A program made the translations under genes and the position numbers. A stretch of 64,000 nt of DNA, taken from assembly GCA_028095005.1 (NCBI GenBank), contig CM051460.1, positions 156,669,461 to 156,733,460 on the forward strand, given 5' to 3'. The notes under the pieces are model-generated. The model did not search any database, was not told the DNA's origin, and was given only the letters and a program-made list of their open reading frames with translations. Below, piece after piece: positions 45,201-54,575 of the stretch. The DNA is from Rhynchospora pubera (taxonomy: Eukaryota; Streptophyta; Magnoliopsida; Poales; Cyperaceae). How positions within the stretch are numbered: the stretch's first letter is position 1; each line of letters opens with the position of its first letter.

Positions 45201-47752
45201 CTCAACACTTCCAACAATTTCTCTATCTGTCCTGCATCTAATTCGGAGTTAACGATAACAGGGTATGTTTGATTCGGGCCAAGGAATTCATACCTGAGCG
45301 AAGGTGGAAGTGGTTTAAGTTCGACCTTAGGAGCCTCTGTTGGATTGATGTCGTTCGGTCCGAGCAAAGAATTGTCGGGGTCGAACGGAGCATCTGCCGT
45401 GTCAACTCCTTCAGATTGCCCATCTGTTCGGTCCGAATGAACTTTGTTTGAGTCGAACTGGCCCTCTGTTGCAGCTACTTCCTCCAATAGGGCGTCTGTT
45501 CGGTCCGAATGAACATTGTCGGGGTCGAACTGACGGTTGTCCTCGCCACAAGCGGGCTCGTGAACTTCCTTGATTGATTCCTCCACTCCTATTGCTTCCT
45601 GTACATCTAAAAGAAACTGTTGATAGCCCGTGAGGGCTGAATTGTACTGGTCTTCCAGCTCTTCCTCAATTGTCGGCTCAATTTCCTCAATCATGAAACA
45701 GGTATCGGTGGAGGTGGGACATCTCATCGCTTTGTTGATTGAGAACTTCAGCGTCTCCCCCCCCACTCTGACCAGAATCGTGCCCTCCCTGGCATCCATC
45801 AACACGCCGGCTGTGCAGAGGAACGGTCGTCCCAAGATGATTGGGACCTCTTTGTCCTCTTCCATGTCCATGACAACAAAATCACCAGGAACCAAGAATT
45901 TGCCAACTTGAACTGGTATATCTCTAATGATCCCCAGTGGCAGCCTTACAGAAGAGTCGGCGAGTTTGAGAGTCATTCGGGCAGGCATAAGCTCACCAAA
46001 CCCAACCTTCTCATAGACGGACTTAGGCATCAAGCTGACACTTGCCCCCATATCACAGAGGGCCTGTTTAATTATGGCATTATCGATCACACAAGGCAAA
46101 ACAAACCTACCAGGATCCTCCCTTTTGGGTGGCATGGTGTTGGTGAGGGCCTCGGTACTGCGGTAGGTTAATGCCACCGTCTTAAGTTCCTCTAGAGATC
46201 TCTTGCCCGTGCACAATTCTTTCAAGAACTTAGCGTAGATTGGCACATGGGCGATGGCGTCTGTGAAAGGAATAGTGATCCTCATTTGCTTCAAGATTTC
46301 CCAAAAGGATCTAAACTGGGCATCTTCCCTGCTTCTGAGCAGTCTCCGTGGAAAAGGGACTGGAGGATGATAGCTGGGTGCCCCCGAAGCGTCCTTACCC
46401 TTTGGTTGCGCGCAGTCATGGGCCTTCTCATTTACCCCTTCGGACCGAGCAGGTGGCTGTTCGGACCGAACAGCACTAGTTGGGGCACCTTCCACTCGTA
46501 CCTCTGTTTCTTCGGACCGAACAAGAACCTGTTGGGGTCGAACGGAGCTTTGTTCAGGTCGAACAGGTGCGTCGGTGTCTCCATCAACCTTGTCCTGCTG
46601 TTTCTGTTCAAGGACGGGTTCAAACCCTCCTGGAGTTGTTGGTTCGGTCCGATTGATTGTGGATTCGACCCGAACTGGGGGCTGGACAGGCGATTCAGGC
46701 GGCATCGGTGGATCCTCGTACTGCCTTCCTCTTCGCAAGACATGCAGAGCTTTGATTTCTGCATTTGGATTGACTTGTGGCTGCCCCGGGAGTTGCCCTG
46801 GAGGTCGGAAAAAATGTGCTTCCATCATTCGCTCCAGGCGCTGGAGCGAAGCTGCACTCCCTTTCAGTTCATTCGTGGTGGTTTTGAGCTCCTCAATTCC
46901 TTCTGAGAGCATCATGTTGTACTTTCCTTGCTCATGCATGAAGTGTTGAACAACCACTGGGACTCCATCCGTGTTATATACTGACTTCTTAGTGAAAGGC
47001 CCATTGGAGTTGTGGAATTGTTGATCACGCCTAGGAAATTGTGGGTTTTGCCCTTCGTAGGCGTGTCTTGGCTGGTAGGGGCGATCAAGTGTGGCCATTT
47101 GCATGGTTTTCTTAAGATCTGGGACATTCATGTGTTCCCAATCCTTTTGCTCTCCTTCGTCCAATGAGTAGCTGCGGCTAAAGATATGCCTTGGATAGTA
47201 GGAGGGTCCATTGTTTATGGAATGGACTTGAGCGCCCCCGCTGTTGCTTTTAGCCAATGGGCAATCCTGCGACCTGTGCCCCTCTTCCCCGCAAGCTCCA
47301 CATAGATTGGAGCGAAGGTGAGTTCCTTGGGCCGACTGATATGCAGCAAGCTCAGCTTTCAATTCTGCGATCCTGTCGTCCCTAGCTGTGATCTCGTGGA
47401 CCTGGTGTTTCGAGTTGTTGGGACGTCGAGGATTGGGAATTGGATACCACGTGTAGTTGCGAGCACAATGGTCAAGCAAATCTCGCCCACGAGCAGCATC
47501 TAGGCGTTTGAAAGCTCCACCTGAGAGAGAATCAATGTTAATCTTGATATTATCGTAAAGGCCACTATAAAAGTTTTTCAACAAAAGCCAATCCTGAATG
47601 CCATGGTGGGGGCAAGAATTTTCAAGATCCCTAAACCGTTCCCATGCATCCCTCATGGTTTCGTCGTCCTTTTGAGCAAAATTATTCAATTCCCTCCTAA
47701 TTGTGTCCGACCTATCAGCTGAGAAATACCGTTCTAAAAAGATTTGTGCCAT
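42251..47752 (-). CDS. Athila gag (C-terminal part) and pol polyprotein (1833 codons)
   Basis: In order from the amino end: the rest of the capsid-type retrotrans_gag domain (residues about 1-105, CPHHGIQDWLL), zinc knuckle C151-C154-H159-C164, a Pro/Glu linker with VRSE/VRTE repeats, aspartic protease (CDMGAS), RT (YLDGYSGFFQIPI, FMDDFSVYG), RNase H (CDASDFAVGAVL, YTDHAALRYLL), HHCC zinc finger (HSSAYGGH to CDQCQ), and integrase with Asp (GVDFMG), Asp (ISDGGKHF) and Glu (GQVEVSNRE). A short SRWSGPF-type C-terminus ends it, with no chromodomain. The frame runs straight on from the gag ORF at 47753-48487 after a single TAA. No frameshift is seen in 5.5 kb, so the enzymes are probably functional if supplied with gag. 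SDRT-coding copies of the palindromic motif lie in the protease-RT and RNase H-integrase linkers. Confidence 0.93.
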   Translation of the reverse strand: MAQIFLERYFSADRSDTIRRELNNFAQKDDETMRDAWERFRDLENSCPHHGIQDWLLLKNFYSGLYDNIKINIDSLSGGAFKRLDAARGRDLLDHCARNYTWYPIPNPRRPNNSKHQVHEITARDDRIAELKAELAAYQSAQGTHLRSNLCGACGEEGHRSQDCPLAKSNSGGAQVHSINNGPSYYPRHIFSRSYSLDEGEQKDWEHMNVPDLKKTMQMATLDRPYQPRHAYEGQNPQFPRRDQQFHNSNGPFTKKSVYNTDGVPVVVQHFMHEQGKYNMMLSEGIEELKTTTNELKGSAASLQRLERMMEAHFFRPPGQLPGQPQVNPNAEIKALHVLRRGRQYEDPPMPPESPVQPPVRVESTINRTEPTTPGGFEPVLEQKQQDKVDGDTDAPVRPEQSSVRPQQVLVRSEETEVRVEGAPTSAVRSEQPPARSEGVNEKAHDCAQPKGKDASGAPSYHPPVPFPRRLLRSREDAQFRSFWEILKQMRITIPFTDAIAHVPIYAKFLKELCTGKRSLEELKTVALTYRSTEALTNTMPPKREDPGRFVLPCVIDNAIIKQALCDMGASVSLMPKSVYEKVGFGELMPARMTLKLADSSVRLPLGIIRDIPVQVGKFLVPGDFVVMDMEEDKEVPIILGRPFLCTAGVLMDAREGTILVRVGGETLKFSINKAMRCPTSTDTCFMIEEIEPTIEEELEDQYNSALTGYQQFLLDVQEAIGVEESIKEVHEPACGEDNRQFDPDNVHSDRTDALLEEVAATEGQFDSNKVHSDRTDGQSEGVDTADAPFDPDNSLLGPNDINPTEAPKVELKPLPPSLRYEFLGPNQTYPVIVNSELDAGQIEKLLEVLRTHQGAIGYSSFCTHRILLEDDHKPSRETQRRLNPNLKEVVKKEILKLLDAGIIYPISDSKWVSPVHVVPKKGGTTVVQNDKGEMIQTRVVTGWRMCIDYRKLNVATRKDHFSLPFVDQLLERLANHSYFCYLDGYSGFFQIPIHPNDQEKTTFTCPYGTFAYRRMPFGLCNAPATFQRAMMAIFSDLIENEMEVFMDDFSVYGTCFDKCLANLSKVMQRCQEVNLVLNWEKCHFMVQRGVVLGHVITSKGIEVDKAKIKVIEKLDIPKNVKDVRSFLGHAGFYRRFIKDFSKIAKPLSNLLVKDNEFIITEDCIHAFHRLKAALTSAPILQPPDWSQPFELMCDASDFAVGAVLGQRKDKKPVAIYYASKVLDPAQANNTTTEKELLAIVFALDKFRSYLIGSKVIVYTDHAALRYLLSKKDAKPRLIRWVLLLQEFDLEIRDKKGTENLVADHLSRLHWEEKEGDEIPIDDSFPIEKLMQISLSSTPLESCSTQIATCSTPSETSSDRTESVEVEWAHLALKFLSIGSCSDRTTACSVQTEAHQSEISQPWYADLANYLASGVLPPEMTWQDRKKLKSDAKYYFREEPYLFKLGIDDVYRRCVSYEETRPILASCHSSAYGGHASFSKTAAKVLQSGFFWPTLFKDAHSFVLSCDQCQRTGNISKRSEMPLNPILEVEIFDVWGVDFMGHFPSSHGFEYILVAVDYVSKWVEAVPCKSADANSVIKLFSKIIFPRFGVPRAVISDGGKHFINRQFDGLLKKHGVTHKVATAYHPQTSGQVEVSNREIKSILEKTVARTRKDWAAKLDDALWAYRTAFKTPIGMSPFKLVYGKPCHLPVEIEHKAYWATRAINMDLLKAGEKRILELHELDEVRLNSYENAKIYKEKTKILHDRHISRREFKEGDLVLLFNSRLKLFPGKLRSRWSGPFRVVKVYPFGAIEICDKDSEPFKVNGQRLKHYIANETIGETHVLSLSEPDLEEN

Positions 47753-48487
47753 TTAATCCCAAGATCGGATTGAACCCTTTTTCAAAGTTTTGTACCATTT
47801 ACGGGCATTATCTTTAAGGGTAAAATGAAACAGTAATAGCCTAATTGCTTGTTGAGAAACCCCATTGATTTTGATCAAACGAGTACAATCAGTAAAAGTT
47901 TGTAAATGAGAATGAGGGTCCTCTTTGTCATCTCCATAGAATGGATTTTGTTGAACTAGAGTGACGTGGTTGGGAGCAATTAGCATGTTGTTGGCCTCGA
48001 TGCCTGGGATCAGCACCGGTCCGCCCACGTCTCTAGCATTCGGGGCTCCGTACTCGCCAAGCGTCCTTTCACGGCCCCGATCTTCTTCATCGTCAGAGTT
48101 GTGGATGCTTGCCTCGTCTTCTTGAGTCCACCGGCGGCGCTCGTCTTCGAAATCCCTTCGTTGACCAGCCAGAGTGTTCCTTTCCGCCGTAAGTCGAGCC
48201 TCTCGCTGCTCGAGTTGGAGACGGAGATTCTCCAATTCTTGCTTGCGCTGAGCGATGGCTTCAGGGGTGAGTTGCTCGGCCATTGTTTGACTTTCGTCTC
48301 TCTGTATGGTGTCCTGCTCGGTCCGAACTGGAGCGCGTTCGGTCCGAACAGATATTGATGGAGGTGATGCGGCCTCTTCGGTAATCCTTCGGAGGAAGTC
48401 TTTGACCTTTTGCGGTGGGGACCTCTTCCTTTGGTGGTTACCTGCCAGTCCTGCAACACAGAGAGAGACGGAAGTGTGAGTAAACAA
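47753..48487 (-). pseudogene. Athila gag, N-terminal part, cut by one in-frame TAA
   Basis: Matrix/capsid part of gag, which packages the element's RNA in virus-like particles. An Arg/Glu-rich coiled coil lies near residues 70-120 (ELENLRLQLEQREARL). The start of the retrotrans_gag domain follows (NPFYGDDKEDPHSHLQTF, DNARKWYKTL). The TAA at 47753-47755 falls inside this domain and the frame continues unbroken after it, so it is a point nonsense mutation, probably C to T. The likely start is the internal Met of MAEQLTPEAIAQ (near 48283) rather than the first Met at 48487. Upstream, a CT-rich tract ending TTGCAG near 48450 looks like a splice acceptor. Confidence 0.85.
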
Positions 48488-48540
48488 AATAAAAGTCTAG
48501 TCTCCAAATACTGAAACAAGTATCTAATATCGACACCGTC

Positions 48541-48556
48541 ACCGGACACGGCGCCA
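48541..48556 (-). other. Primer-binding site of Athila element
   Basis: The minus strand reads TGGCGCCGTGTCCGGT three bases after the 5' LTR. TGGCGCC followed by a G/C-rich stretch matches the Asp-tRNA 3' end used by Athila elements. Confidence 0.75.
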
Positions 48557-48559
48557 ATT

Positions 48560-50319
48560 TGATGAAGGAATTAAATCCTGGTACCAAATAAATTTTTACC
48601 TAGACCTAACCTCACTAGTCGTCAAAGTTAAGCTTAGGGTCGAACCCACAGGACGGATTAACGATTACTAGACTTGTTGTTTTTCTGAAGCTAGACAATA
48701 AAATAAGATAGAGAATGTTGCAAATTAAAGAGACTAAGTAACAAAGCAATCAAAGTTGATATTTTTGGTTGTTTTCTTTTGTTCTGAATAACAATTCAGG
48801 GAAGGTAAAATAAGGTAGGTAGATTTTTGAGGGTTTTTTCTTTCAGATATAAAAAGGCGTCTTAGGGGTCAGGATTCACTTAGGTTTAGCCTTCGAATTG
48901 CTGGATTTCTCGTTGATGCATTAAATACCAATAAATCGAAACATACACTCTCAGTTCGGTCCGAACCAGACGAGTTCGGTCCGAACAGAGGTCGATATGT
49001 TGGGTTATGACTATATAACTTGAGTTTTAACTTTATGAAAGGCTTAGATCGGCTGTAGCTATGTCTCCTAATCCTCAACTGTCGTCTTTTGGTCTAGAAG
49101 TTAGCACAGGACTCTACTTTGCCCACATAGGTCAAATAAACCTAAACTTTCGTGTCGGTATTTTAAGTAACCTATGTCTAAATTATTGGTTTTCTTAGGG
49201 ATATCTAAGTCGCCTTTCAGCCAACTTAGAAGCTACACCTTTCGGTATAAGCTAATTTCCTCTTTCGAATCGTCAATTTATCCCAAGTACTTAATTTAAT
49301 TCTGATTGTCTAACCTAACCTTGTAACTTAACTAAACAGGCCTTTATTTAGAAGTAAATCAGGTCCAGGAAGGTAAATCAAACAAGCAATAATAATAATT
49401 CTCAATAATAAGATCATAAAGCCAAACAGTCAAGTTATATCAAATCTTAACACCAACCTAAACCTAAACTACATCCATACCCTAAGACATGAAATAAATT
49501 ACTCTAACATGTTCTCAAAACAGCAAATAAACATAGTATAAGCATAATAAAGATACAAGCCCATAGAAGCAGGAAATAAAAGCATAAAGGAAAATAAAGT
49601 CTACTCCTTTAATGCCAAAACAACTTCTCCTAGGCAGTGGATGAAAGGTGAAATGGTGAGATCTGCTCCTCGCTGCTGCCGTCGCTTCAAACAAGTCGTA
49701 GAACACTAGGGTGATGATGGAATTTCAAACTAGGTGGCTCCTTCTCTCCTCCGAATCAAAAGTCCCCTTTCTGGAGAGAGGAGAGGTCCTTTTATAACCC
49801 TTCGGTTGCTTGGGGACGAGGTTAGGTCATACAGAGCATCAAAAGTTGCCAAAATGTCAGTTTCCATGTATGAAAAACATACCAAAACTCATCTGTTCGA
49901 CCTGGAGAGATAGGCTTCGGTCCGAACTGGGGAAAGGCTCGACCCAGAGAAGAGAAGTGAAGTAAATAGAGGGCACTTCGGTCCGAACAGAGGCAGTTCG
50001 GTGCGAACTGGAGAGAGAGATGGACCAAATAAAGGTGCTGGGGTCGAACAGAGCCATGATGAGGTCGAACAGAGCCTAGGAATGAGTCATCTAGGTGGCA
50101 AGTGGCCCGCATGTCGGTCTAGAATATGTCCCTATGCCAGGAATGAGTCGTCTGGCGCGCATGCAACCATGAAAATCATCAAAACCCTGTAAAAACAAGT
50201 AGAAGCAGCAGCAGAGCCAAATCCTGGGAAAATAGCAAGTAATTGTCAAACAATTTAATGGTTTGGGTATAATTTCAGTGCCAAGTACGGTCAAAATACC
50301 AACGATATCGAGGATATCA
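48560..50319 (-). repeat. 5' LTR of Athila element (1760 bp)
   Basis: Ends as in the 3' LTR; target duplication TATGT follows at 50320-50324. CGGTCCGA cores lie at 48957, 48977, 49918 and 49979. The TATA box (minus TATAAAAG) at 49789-49796 would drive transcription leftwards into gag. One AGC triplet is gained relative to the other LTR near 50207. Confidence 0.93.
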
Positions 50320-50899
50320 TATGTATTGCTTGTCTACTTGTATTATTATATTATTGATTTAGTACGGTAATTAGTTCCTGAACATGTAACATCGAGATTC
50401 GTGTGACTGGAACTAAATACCGCACTGAGATAAATTATATTTATCTCACTTTTCCGCTTTTGTGGGTTCCAGGTTTATAGACAGAGAGATGGGCAGTGCA
50501 GTGAGCTTTAAGCCATAGTACTTTTGGTATGTACCATGTAGAATGTAAAATATAATCATGTATAATCTACTGTATTTTGTTTGTCTTGTATAATATATGC
50601 TCATGTACCTTTTATGTATGTTCTTTGGACTTTTATCTTTCCTGTAGTACATATAAATTTACTTAATCTTATGTGTTTAACTAGAAACTTAAGCTGCTTG
50701 ATCAATAAGTATGCTACAGCTTGCAACTTAGAATTGTTTGTATTTTCTTTATTTAAATTAAAATATTACATTTATATATATATTTGAATTGGAGTATTAT
50801 GTGCTATTTCAAGATAGAACAAGTAATAGGCCTTGCAAGTACATGAAGGTAATTGTGTGCTTGCGACGACTGTGACACCGTCAGTCGTGGGGTGTCACA
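50320..50899 (-). mobile_element. LTR-like debris, right part, with TGTGACACC terminus
   Basis: On the minus strand it starts at 50899 with TGTGACACCCC, a common start for Gypsy LTRs, preceded by a purine-rich GGTGGGCAT. The first 29 bases form a hairpin (TGTGACACC/GGTGTCACA, 50871-50899). The rest continues across the Athila insertion at 35963. No internal domains remain. Confidence 0.4.
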
Positions 50900-52192
50900 A
50901 TGCCCACCTAGGGTCATGTACTTCGGCAGTTATAATCATAATCTTAAATTTGAAATAACTGAATGCATATAATAACTCTTGCTGAATGTATCTGATAACT
51001 ATTACTTCTGTCTATGTTTGCAGGCGTGAGAAACAAATTCCAATGAGTGTTTAAATAAAAGCTTATTTTTCTGCTGTAAAGATAATGAAAAATATGGCTT
51101 ATATTAATTGTTAAGGTACATTTTTCTCTTATTAAGAGAGGGTCTGATATGTCAACAATTTCATATATTTAATTATCTGATATCCGTACTTCTTTAGCTG
51201 ATTGTAAGTGACTTTTACATCTATTGTATTTTTCATTGTCTGCAATTCTGGCAAAGCATGTCATTTGTTGTAAACAATCACCTTAGACTAATCATACATC
51301 ATGCAAAGCGCGATGTGATAGCTAGTTGAAGTCAATTTTAAAAGATCTTTTTTCGAGTTTATGACGTGTGTAAAGTTGATTACTAGCGTTAAAAAGAAAC
51401 TTCATTTTTGTTTCGAAAGTTTTTTGTGTTAGATGTTGGAGAAAACTAAGTAAATCATAAAATCACTTCATTAAGTATAATTGGTTGCAAAACATTAATA
51501 ATAAATAACAATCCAAATCATTAACCCTCCTGATTCTAAATCAATTGAGGTTATCATTTATTATTTATCATAAAAAATTAAGTTTATATTCTTCTATAGT
51601 ATCAACCATGAATCAAACTTTATGTTGAATGAATAAAAAGTTTGCATCTATAGTATTTGGTATCTCTTTCTCTTTTTTTTCTATATCAATCCCTACATTT
51701 ACAACAAATAGCAAGCACAGATTATCTCTAAAACCATTATCAAAACCTACTGCCGTATTTTGTACATGAACCGCACAAAATCTAACCAAAGTTGAGTTGA
51801 AAGTGCTAAAACACATTGAGACCAAACAAAAACTTTTTCACAAAGCCTAAAAGCAAGTTACCGGAAACTAACCAGTTGGAAACTGAATTGAGGCTAGTTG
51901 AGACCAAACAAAAATAAAAACACCAAACAAAATCATTCACAAAATAAAGTCTTTTCTTTAAAAAGCTATAAAAAAAGGCTTTAATTCATTGTTTAATCCC
52001 ACCACTTGAGGCCGGCTCATTTCAAACTAACCATAGAGTTTTCTTCTCCAACCCTCAACGATGCCAAGAAACTAATTTTCATGAGCTGTGGTGGCTGGAG
52101 TTGATAGGAGAGCTTAACGGGTTAACCTAATAGCTGGAATGGAATCTGTTCCTTTTGTTTAAACCCAAAATGAAGGAATTCTTTTTTATTTA
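50900..52192. other. AT-rich noncoding DNA
   Basis: Contains the third copy of the dispersed repeat (51291-51470). Short ORFs (such as 51613-51825 minus) have no motif. Confidence 0.4.
51291..51470. repeat. Dispersed repeat of unknown class, copy 3
   Basis: Matches 10370-10525 through AAGTCAATTTTAAAA, TTTTTTCGAGTTTATGA, GTGTGTAAA, AACTTCATT and GAAAACTAAGTA. Truncated on the left relative to the copy at 10290. Confidence 0.5.
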
Positions 52193-52496
52193 GGCTCTGT
52201 TTGGACGTATGAGATTAAGGGTAAGATTAGCTATTCAGGATTAAGATTTTTAATTCTAAATTCTTAAGAATAAGTTTAATCTCAGATTAAGACTTTTTGT
52301 TTGGATGAGGAAAGAATAAATAATGAGCTTTTCTTTCTAATCTCAACTCTTATTCTAACAAAATGTCGGATTAACTAATCTTAGTCTCATTAAGAATAAG
52401 CTCTTAATTCTGGACTGTTTGGATGGTTTCTTAGTACCAAATAGCTATTTAGTCTAAAATAGCCCTTATTCCTAACTATCCAAACAGGGCTTTAGA
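52193..52496. mobile_element. MITE with GGCTCTGTTTGGA ends (about 300 bp)
   Basis: Left end GGCTCTGTTTGGA; right end TATCCAAACAGGGC, its inverse. TTTA lies on both sides. The interior has paired TAAGATTAG/CTAATCTTA words. It shares its terminal GTTTGGA theme with the GGGTGCGTTTGGAT family and an internal GATTAGCTATTCAGGATTAAG phrase with 18290-18600. Confidence 0.65.
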
Positions 52497-53032
52497 GATT
52501 AATGGACCTTCTTTAAATATGAGCCTTTGATTGAATAGTTGCTTTTTGAACAATATGGATTTAGTGCGCTACATCATCTCGCGTGATAAGGGATTTGCTT
52601 CCCATTTACAATCCAGCCCAGTCAAGTATAGACTCTTTAGAAAACTGTGACCAACCACGTCAATTACGATTAAAAAATTGTGAATTCTCTTTTCTTCGAA
52701 GCACACCGTTTTGACAATTGTCTGGACTTACTATCATATCTTAATATGTGCTTATAAGAAAAAATAATCAAATTATATTAGTGCTTGAGCATAATTGTGG
52801 TATTGGATTTGACTGGGCCTGATTGTAATATTGTCTCACATGATAGATGCTCGATCGATACCAGTATAGTTGTAAATTGGAATTCTGTGTCACGTTTGTG
52901 TGCTGATGCATCACCATTCACCAGCCATGTGAAATAGTGGGCTTAATTAATTGACAGGCAATAGTAAATCGCTAGATTGAAATTCTCTCACGTTCACTTT
53001 TCATATATATATATTTTTTTTGTTTCAAGTTT

Positions 53033-53180
53033 TATTAGAGAGTGTACTGGAGGTCTCTATTGGTTAGTATACTGGAGATGTTTAGCTAGCGTTAATCTCT
53101 ATTGAGCTGGGTATTTATATAACCCTATGTACTAATGTAAGGACATATTGAATAGAATCATTTCACATTCAATCCTATCA
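53033..53180 (+). repeat. 5' LTR (148 bp)
   Basis: Begins TATTAGAGAGTG and ends CCTATCA: a non-canonical TA...CA LTR. TATTTATATAACC near 53110 is the likely TATA region. Confidence 0.93.
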
Positions 53181-53192
53181 TGGTATCAGAGA
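53181..53192 (+). other. Primer-binding site, initiator Met tRNA
   Basis: TGGTATCAGAGA directly follows the 5' LTR. It matches the usual TGGTATCAGAGC except at the last base. Confidence 0.9.
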
Positions 53193-53270
53193 TACAATTA
53201 GGCTAGTCGCCTCACCGATCCTCTTTTCCTTCTCTTCCTTTAAACCTTACTTCTTCTCTCCAAATTAGCC

Positions 53271-54575
53271 ATGGCGCAACCTTCTATCTCTTCCGATTCC
53301 CCAAATTCTCCATCAGGGGATTCCAATTTGGAGTCTACCAATTCAATTTCTACTCCGATCATCTTTCTCACGCTTCCGATCCACACAAAGCTATCAAGAA
53401 CCAATTTCTTGGCATGGAAGTCGCAGATTGAACCCTTGCTTCACGCCTATGGCCTAAGCTCGTTTCTTACTTCTCCTCCTGCCTCTTCAACAGTTCTTGA
53501 TCCTCTCACTGGTCAATCGAAGGTGAATCAAGGTTACCTAGCATGGTACAAGCAAGATCAGATGATTCTTGCTTGGCTTCGGGCCTCTCTCTCGGAGCAG
53601 ATCTTGGCGCAAGTCGTGTCGTGCTCTACCTCCGGTGATCTCTGGCATTATCTCACTCAGACCTTCTCTGCTTCATCTCGAGCTCGTCTCACCGAATTGA
53701 AGAAAAAATTGCAGACTCTGACAAAAGGGGGCGCTTCTTGCTCTGATTTTATCAATCAAATTAGAGCAATTGCTGACGAATTGTCCTTCATTGGTGCTAC
53801 GGTTCCAGATGAAGATCTTGTTTTGCAACTTCTTGGAGGTCTAGGTACTGATTACAACTCCTTTGTTGTAGCTGTTAACTCTCGTCAGGAGCCTATCTCC
53901 TTTCTTGAAGCTCAGTCTCTTCTATTGAGTCATGAGGTCTTACTCAACGCTCAGCATCCAGTTGTTTCTTCCTTACCATCTTCTTCAAATCCCTCTGCGT
54001 TTTATGTTCACAATCAGTCACCTCAAGTCAGACCACCTAATACTCAGTCAAGAGGCAGAGGTGGTGGCTTCAGAGGCAGAGGTGGTGGCTTTAGAGGCAG
54101 AGGAGGTGGTTTCCGACCATCAAACAGTCAGCCATTGCTCCCTACTCCTTCCACTGCTAGTAACAAAAGTACTTCTGAAAATAGTACTGAAACTTGTCAG
54201 ATCTGTTTCAAGAAAGGGCATACAGCCAGGAATTGTTGGTGGAGGTGTGACATGCGTTACACAGATGATGTAGGCCCCTCTCAGACAGCTCCTTCTCCTC
54301 CTGTCAATCCTCAAGCGCATGTAGCACATACAGGAGCTGGTGTTCTTGCCTCCACTGAATGGTACCTAGATTCTGGAGCTACACATCATGTCACAAGTGA
54401 CATCAACAACTTGTCATCTTTTATGCAATATGAGGGTTCTGACAAGTTGCAAATTGGAGATGGTAATGGTATGGCTATTTCTCATATTGGGTCTATTGTT
54501 CTAACTTTCTCTCATACTAAACTTGTGTTGAATGATGTGCTTTGTGTACCAGCCTTTACAAAAAAATTTGATTAG
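53271..54575 (+). pseudogene. Copia gag and protease (frameshifted end)
   Basis: The first 430 or so residues of the polyprotein. The UBN2/DUF4219-type capsid region (TNFLAWKSQIEPLL, LWHYLTQTFSA) is followed by three RGRGGGF repeats, a zinc knuckle (CQICFKKGHTARNC) and the aspartic protease site (WYLDSGATHH). The frame is lost in a run of seven A at 54560-54566, where one extra base puts pol in another frame. The end FTKKFD is therefore an artefact of the shift. The start ATG at 53271 lies about 80 bp past the primer site, as usual. Confidence 0.9.

Larger units (their letters stand above)
35964..50319 (-). mobile_element. Athila-type Ty3/Gypsy retrotransposon, near-intact, 14.36 kb
   Basis: Complete element on the minus strand: 5' LTR (48560-50319), Asp-tRNA-like primer site, gag, protease-RT-RNase H-integrase, an env-position ORF, polypurine tract and 3' LTR (35964-37720). 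The 5-bp duplication TATGT flanks it at 35959-35963 and 50320-50324. The LTRs differ by roughly 11 substitutions and one 3-bp indel in 1.76 kb, so insertion is recent. One TAA in gag is the only coding defect seen. The primer site, the ATHILA-like third ORF, the GAGGACAAGC box before the polypurine tract and the GCGCTTCTTGGGAGG hairpin after pol all point to the Athila lineage. A TTCGG(A/T)CCGAAC motif is scattered through it. Confidence 0.92.
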
